From Lumbricus terrestris (Eukaryota; Annelida; Clitellata; Crassiclitellata; Lumbricidae), in assembly GCA_949752735.1 (NCBI GenBank), contig OX457053.1, forward strand, positions 5,437,781 to 5,501,780: 64,000 nt of DNA, written 5' to 3'. Made by a program: the position numbers and the translations under genes. The notes under the pieces were generated by a model, which was not told the DNA's origin, ran no database searches, and was given only the letters and a program-made list of their open reading frames with translations. Shown in pieces: positions 61,801 through 64,000 of the stretch. The stretch's first letter is position 1, and every line of letters starts with the position of its first letter.

Positions 61801-64000
61801 TGGCTGCCCAGACTCTTCTCAGAACTGGCATCACTTCCTAGAAAACAGATTTCCCAACACACCAATAAAAGACAACAGCTCCAGACACAGCAATTTAAAC
61901 ACCTTAGAAATCATTCAGTCATTCGACTAGGTAATCTACTCCTTTTCAACTATTCAATATTTATACAAGATATTAAGATAAAAGATAAGAATATTCACAT
62001 GCTGCGATGGTAATGAACATACACATAACCCAATGAATTGATCGAGACAGTCAAAAATTCAAAAGACATACGCTAAATCTAAATTTATATATACATGGTG
62101 GTCCTTAAAACGAAACCTCTAAGGTTGTTTGCCAAAATTTTAGCCAGATGTATGAATTTTTACATCACGTTTCACAGGCTCAAAAGCAATCCAAATCTAC
62201 GTACAATACACAAATTTAACAAAACATTACGAAACAGAACAAGAGTTTTATCACTTTCAGTGAGTCCACCCATTGTTCTTTGATGATCCAAAAATATAGC
62301 CCAACAAAAAGTGATAAAAAAACATTTCTATTAAGTCACATCTAAAATATTAATATAACGACTCATTCGAAAGCCACTCAAAACATTTAGCCCAGCTGTA
62401 CTCACCGGTTCTTTTGCGTCGATAGCCAATGGAATCCTGCATGAGGTGAGACGTGTTAAGCAGATCGGTCACATACTTCGTGTAGATCTCGCTCTTCGTG
62501 AAACGAGGATAGTAGACCTACAAGAAGATGAAGAGAATCCTCTTCAGCCAACTGCAGAAGACATATTGTGTGAAATGTTAGCCACCCATATATATAAAAC
62601 CACTCACTCACTCACTCGCTCACTCACTCACTCAACCAGCCAAACCAACCAACCAATCAATCAATCAATCCACACACCATCCAACCCACCTTCATTGAAA
62701 ATAAACGACATATAAGAGCCCATACATACAGCGAAGGCAATGTCACCAAGTCTTGTGCGGGGCCTGGTGGTGTAGTCGTTGCCTTGAAGCCGGAAGGTCC
62801 GAGGTTCGAATCCACCTCAAGTCGCCATGTAGGGACCTTGGGCAAGTCCTTCACTCGCAATTGCTCAGCGCTTTGGCGTGAAACGCCGATGCAGTGTCCA
62901 CTCTGCAGTCGGAGCGCCTCTGAGTAGTGAGCTTGAAGGGATGCTATAACAAGTGCGCATACAAACAAACAATCAAACCAACCAACTCATTCACCCACCT
63001 ACCAAGTCAAATCAATCAACCCACCCATCCATACACCCAGCAACCCACCTCCATTGAAAAGGAAAGCCAAATAAGAGCCCATACAAACAATGAAGACAAC
63101 ACCAAGTCTCACGTGTTGCATTCGTTGCAGAACGAGCAGCAACGGCAACTGGAAGCAGTCTGGAAGTGGACCGGTCTCTCGGCAGATGTTCGACTCAACC
63201 CTCAGACGAACCCTGTCGTCGAACCGCACCGTCTGCGTCGCCTGCATCGAGATGTATCTAGGACCATCCACAAAATTCATCGTAAACACGGAAAAGCATT
63301 CCAATGGACTAACTCCGAAGGACTCTCCACATGGTACTAACAATATCGGACATGTACCTTGTTTTTCCTCATCAGTTCCCCTCATTCCTTAAAGCTATTT
63401 CTTTCCTCTCCCACTGGGGTTTCCATGCCGAGAGCGCCTCTGAATAGTCTGCTATATTAATCTATAGACACACCTTGTTGGACACTCACATGTACCTTAT
63501 TGGGTAGAGTACTCATCTTGTAACACCAAGAGCTCGGTTCGAGCCTACTATCTCTGAAACAGGTACCTTGTAGGGATCTAGAGCAAGTTTTTAATTCACA
63601 AAGTTCTGTGATTGGTTGATTCTTGGTCATTAGATAGTGATGCTAATAAAATGTCGAATAATAACTTCAGCTCATAATTACTCATTTATCACCAAAAAAA
63701 ACCATGCATACTCATTACAGATGGCCAAAAACAAGAAACAAATTACAAACATTGCACACCTGACTGCCTCACAAGGTACTTAGTACAACTGATGATCATA
63801 GCAACAATAACCGCTCATAGATGAGCATTGCATAACAAATGATCACTGCATAGTGCATACTTAAAAATCAATGCATACTTGTTACTGATGACAGTACACT
63901 TACTTATCATAGATGATCATAGCATCGTTCTGGGCCTCATTTCCGTCGTAGTCTTCACCCTGGGAAAGCAGGTGGTGCTGGAAACTGTCAAGGTCAAGGA
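52810..64000 (-). CDS. akap10: AKAP10 (D-AKAP2) homologue, C-terminal half, partial at window edge
   Basis: Six minus-strand exons: 63904-64000 (continues beyond the window), 63113-63257, 62406-62517, 61642-61837, 53626-53711 and 52810-52970 (stop TAA). All phases agree. The encoded part covers the end of the second RGS domain (NEAQNDAMIIYDK, YISMQATQTVRFDDRVRLRV, ESNICRETGPLPDCF, FTKSEIYTKYVTDLL), a linker (NPDNLWHRPNAG, RMKFGKVTELGQFVSDFDPD) and a C-terminal amphipathic helix AWQMAQKIIDDVMS matching the PKA regulatory-subunit helix of D-AKAP2. AKAP10 anchors PKA and links it to Rab/PDZ partners in vertebrates. Unlike the human protein, the end is SGNS rather than a PDZ-type TKL. A 7.4-kb retrotransposon and a SINE lie in the 53712-61641 intron. 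The N-terminal half is outside the window. Confidence 0.92.
53215..53505 (-). mobile_element. tRNA-derived SINE, second family
   Basis: On the minus strand a tRNA-like head at 53440-53505 ('tagtgtagtggttaatgtgc' A box, 'agttcaaatcc' B box, anticodon-arm loop CTGTTAC) is followed by a body shared with 48700-49015. Confidence 0.65.
53925..54145 (+). mobile_element. tRNA-derived SINE (copy E), split by the retrotransposon
   Basis: Head 'gcggtggtgtagtgggtatg', B-box 'ggttcaaatccacctcaag', core 'gggcaagtccttcattcgca', tail 'gagcgcctctgagtag'. It ends in 'gtgcgcatacaaacaaac', where the LTR element begins at 54146. The tail continues at 61593. Confidence 0.9.
54141..54145. repeat. 5-bp target site duplication (left)
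   Basis: caaac just before the 5' LTR; the matching copy is 61593-61597. Confidence 0.85.
54146..55175 (+). repeat. 5' LTR, 1030 bp
   Basis: Begins TGTAGCGGTTG and ends GGGGTTGTGACA. Comparison by eye with 60563-61592 shows no difference. An AATAAA lies near 54940 and a TATA-rich stretch near 55010-55035. Two minus-strand ORFs inside (64 and 89 codons) recur identically in the 3' LTR and have no support as genes. Confidence 0.95.
55176..55200 (+). other. Putative primer binding site region
   Basis: The sequence just after the LTR, agagTGGGTGCCCACGCCGGG, holds a TGG-initiated stretch as expected of a tRNA primer site. I cannot assign the tRNA. Confidence 0.4.
55490..60403 (+). CDS. Gag-Pol polyprotein, Gmr1-type, 1637 aa
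   Basis: A single uninterrupted ORF. Residues 1-185 are Ala/Glu/Lys/Arg-rich coiled coil. About 205-372 is capsid, whose C-terminal part (HRLRRYMQQWL, LLLKDQFYLTCSTELRMFI) resembles the SCAN domain. The zinc knuckle CFFCGEQNHKAYQC is at about 443. The protease motif YDTGAS has Asp near 549. The integrase His/Cys domain (HNSLLSAH, CDICQ) is at about 790-830. The catalytic core has D860, D920 and E956 with 35 residues between the last two. A GPY module (KWQGPY) is at about 1097. The reverse transcriptase has YVDD at 1370-1373. RNase H has TDASGSG (D1521), then ETDH. Known catalytic residues are all present. ATG 55490 follows a 314-nt leader. Gag and Pol share one frame, so no frameshift is needed. 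Confidence 0.95.
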   Translation: MSVSDFEAWLEIAKRMNMEGDETRAFVKERQAEWRQDRATEREIAKEMKLAETAAAAEARKAEAAAEVKRLEIEARKAEMEAEAAAETRKAETEAETRKAEAEAAMRKAETEAAMQAKKAEVELEAIRSAEAEARLNREAAEARESRLATDAREQREHQLEIKRLEAQVRMREIDSRGEQNQEHENAYMRIGDGQQQGDHRENNKGIRNIKFPIFNESKDCLDAYLLRFERTCVAYKIRKEVWSLTLARHLEGRALEVYQRLSADEVQDYECLKTQLLKRFQLTEGGYRNKFKTSKMESGETPSSFVHRLRRYMQQWLAQAGFERTYEGVEDLLLKDQFYLTCSTELRMFIKEKGKMSLKDMLVCAESHIEAHGYKYSEQFAKPDVKFHGDRLNSRPFEHRPKEQSGYNLNRSRSDVKINQGTHQNRGFSREREAATGHKITCFFCGEQNHKAYQCPKKNRGTFKHTAAAVQIFESRAHLVKPESEIQRVVEVTRGEQQMKQGEHSKIPPMYMAASAMVIKDNDGCISLEDKSEYQVTVNGNTVGCLYDTGASCCIVKRSLINEEALTGEETHCVLVDGSLRCFPLAKVYIESEHFNGEVQAMVMEQPIKPVIIGKIKGLKYMVKDERTESVTNHEPKEIIEKCTEVENKGILIRKTGHEERPVGAKKTVRFYDNAIRNQDEKLMTVAVVETRAEAKKVAKYRPLKVEEMPNLNVSVKEIQEFQSQDETMTKQMERAIEWDDNEDNIEDNPYVIKKGLLYKRYKEAQKDEVKWQLMVPKPLRDKVLAVAHNSLLSAHLGMRKTHDKILNEFYWPGIGQDIRRYVLSCDICQKSVDKKVNHKAPMGHLPVLDVPFKHICIDIIGEVNPMSARGYRYILTIIDLSTRYPEAIPLKGISTEEVAEALFGFYCRMGVPQKIHTDRGSQFTSELMAEVNKMLLIKHTMTSPYHAMGNGCVERLNGTIKATLRKLIGEQAKEWDRYIAPLLFALRDTVHESHGFTPFELIFGRSCRGPVQILKELWTNETVEEEVKDVYTYMQDLRERIEETCDMAQKAIHKANAKNKKYYDRKARYRKLEIGDKVLLLLPSCKNKMLVKWQGPYVVREKIGDYDYRVEIEKGKIKTYHINILKKYHEREDAETVAYISAVVYDGKVGEDEEEEILDLYVSEQTETYEDVDINPNLDEEQKGELRKLLKKYEDIFTDKPGRTDLVKHEIHLTSEEPVRQRAYPTPYHLQKEIDKEIQTMLDNKVIERSEAAYAAPLVVVKKSDGSNRLCCNYKQLNKLTIFDPEPMMTNEDIFNKLSGSRIYSKFDFCKGYWQIPMSPESKDYTTFVCANGIYKFNVMPFGLINSASSYNRLIRKILHGTENLESYVDDILAHNKGWREHLKTLEIFFERVRQANLTLKPKKCSIGYEKIDFLGHTLNKDDISPKDKSVDKIVDMPRPKTKKQVRRFLGAINYYRKFIPHCAEIMAPLSDLTKKMAPGVVEWNEELEASFTMLKSELAKEPILKLPNLEKEFILQTDASGSGIGCVIMQQYEGMNHPIAYASRKLLERERRYSVEERECLSIMWGVSRFDRYLCGKKFIIETDHCGLQYMRENRMKNARVMRWSLALQNYSFSIRYIKGSNNVMSDYLSRGLE
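60549..60558 (+). other. Polypurine tract
   Basis: gaaggagggg, four bases upstream of the 3' LTR, the expected plus-strand primer site. Confidence 0.75.
60563..61592 (+). repeat. 3' LTR, 1030 bp
   Basis: Same length and, by eye, same sequence as the 5' LTR. Followed by the caaac duplication at 61593-61597 and then the rest of the SINE tail. Confidence 0.95.
62759..62975 (+). mobile_element. tRNA-derived SINE (copy F)
   Basis: The best preserved copy: head 'ggcctggtggtgtagtcg', B-box 'ggttcgaatccacctcaag', core 'gggcaagtccttcactcgca', tail 'gagcgcctctgagtagtgag' and 'gtgcgcatacaaacaaac'. Intronic in the AKAP10 homologue. It lies between two similar copies of a 70-80-bp segment (62670-62752 and 63035-63110). 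Confidence 0.9.
63428..63625 (+). mobile_element. LINE/SINE tail and diverged tRNA-derived fragment
   Basis: 'gagagcgcctctgaatagtc' at 63428-63450. Then at about 63490 'tgggtagagtactcatcttg' and 'ggttcgagcc' resemble A and B boxes of a tRNA-Thr-like head, followed by 'gtaccttgtagggatctaga', akin to the SINE core. Confidence 0.5.

Overview
This is eukaryotic, animal-type DNA. Genes are split by GT-AG introns, intergenic DNA is AT-rich, and the window is crowded with microsatellites, minisatellites, tRNA-derived SINEs, LINE 3' ends and MITE-like DNA transposons. The palindrome TAGGCCTA recurs throughout. An intact Gmr1-type LTR retrotransposon, of a group described mainly from deuterostomes, together with foldback elements, suggests a marine deuterostome invertebrate, perhaps an echinoderm. 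The species is inference only.

Layout. 0-5 kb: simple repeats, LINE 3' ends and a 1.9-kb 33-bp minisatellite. 5.67-12.13 kb (minus): five exons of a two-trefoil ricin-B-type lectin gene (gene 1), 5' end not found. 12.2-24.2 kb: repeat-rich intergenic DNA with one real tRNA-Thr(AGT) gene, a Harbinger-like element, a 2-kb foldback element and several SINEs. 24.20-34.02 kb (minus): a complete seven-exon paralogue (gene 2, 376 aa) with a Gly-Tyr-Pro hexapeptide-repeat N-terminus followed by six QxW-type repeats. Its introns hold hAT-like MITEs, a second foldback element and a 41-bp minisatellite. 34-42 kb: repeats and nested hAT-like elements. 42.45-44.03 kb (plus): a three-exon BolA2 homologue. 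45.72-46.72 kb (minus): a single-exon dihydrodiol dehydrogenase homologue, convergent with BolA2. 50.5 kb (minus): one orphan exon-like ORF. 52.81 kb to the window edge (minus): the C-terminal half of an AKAP10 (D-AKAP2) homologue. Its intron contains a 7.4-kb intact retrotransposon (54146-61592) with two 1030-bp LTRs that look identical.

The host genes do not form an operon-like unit. The two lectin genes are a tandem duplication with the same intron phases and three exons of exactly equal length. BolA2 (cytosolic Fe-S handling), dihydrodiol dehydrogenase (NADP-dependent oxidoreductase) and AKAP10 (PKA anchoring) look like ordinary conserved genes. The most unusual items are the Gmr1-type element (integrase upstream of reverse transcriptase, SCAN-like capsid), the paired GYP/ricin lectin genes, the two foldback elements, and the sharing of 3' tails between SINEs and a LINE. 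Everything here was read by eye; no search or alignment program was run.
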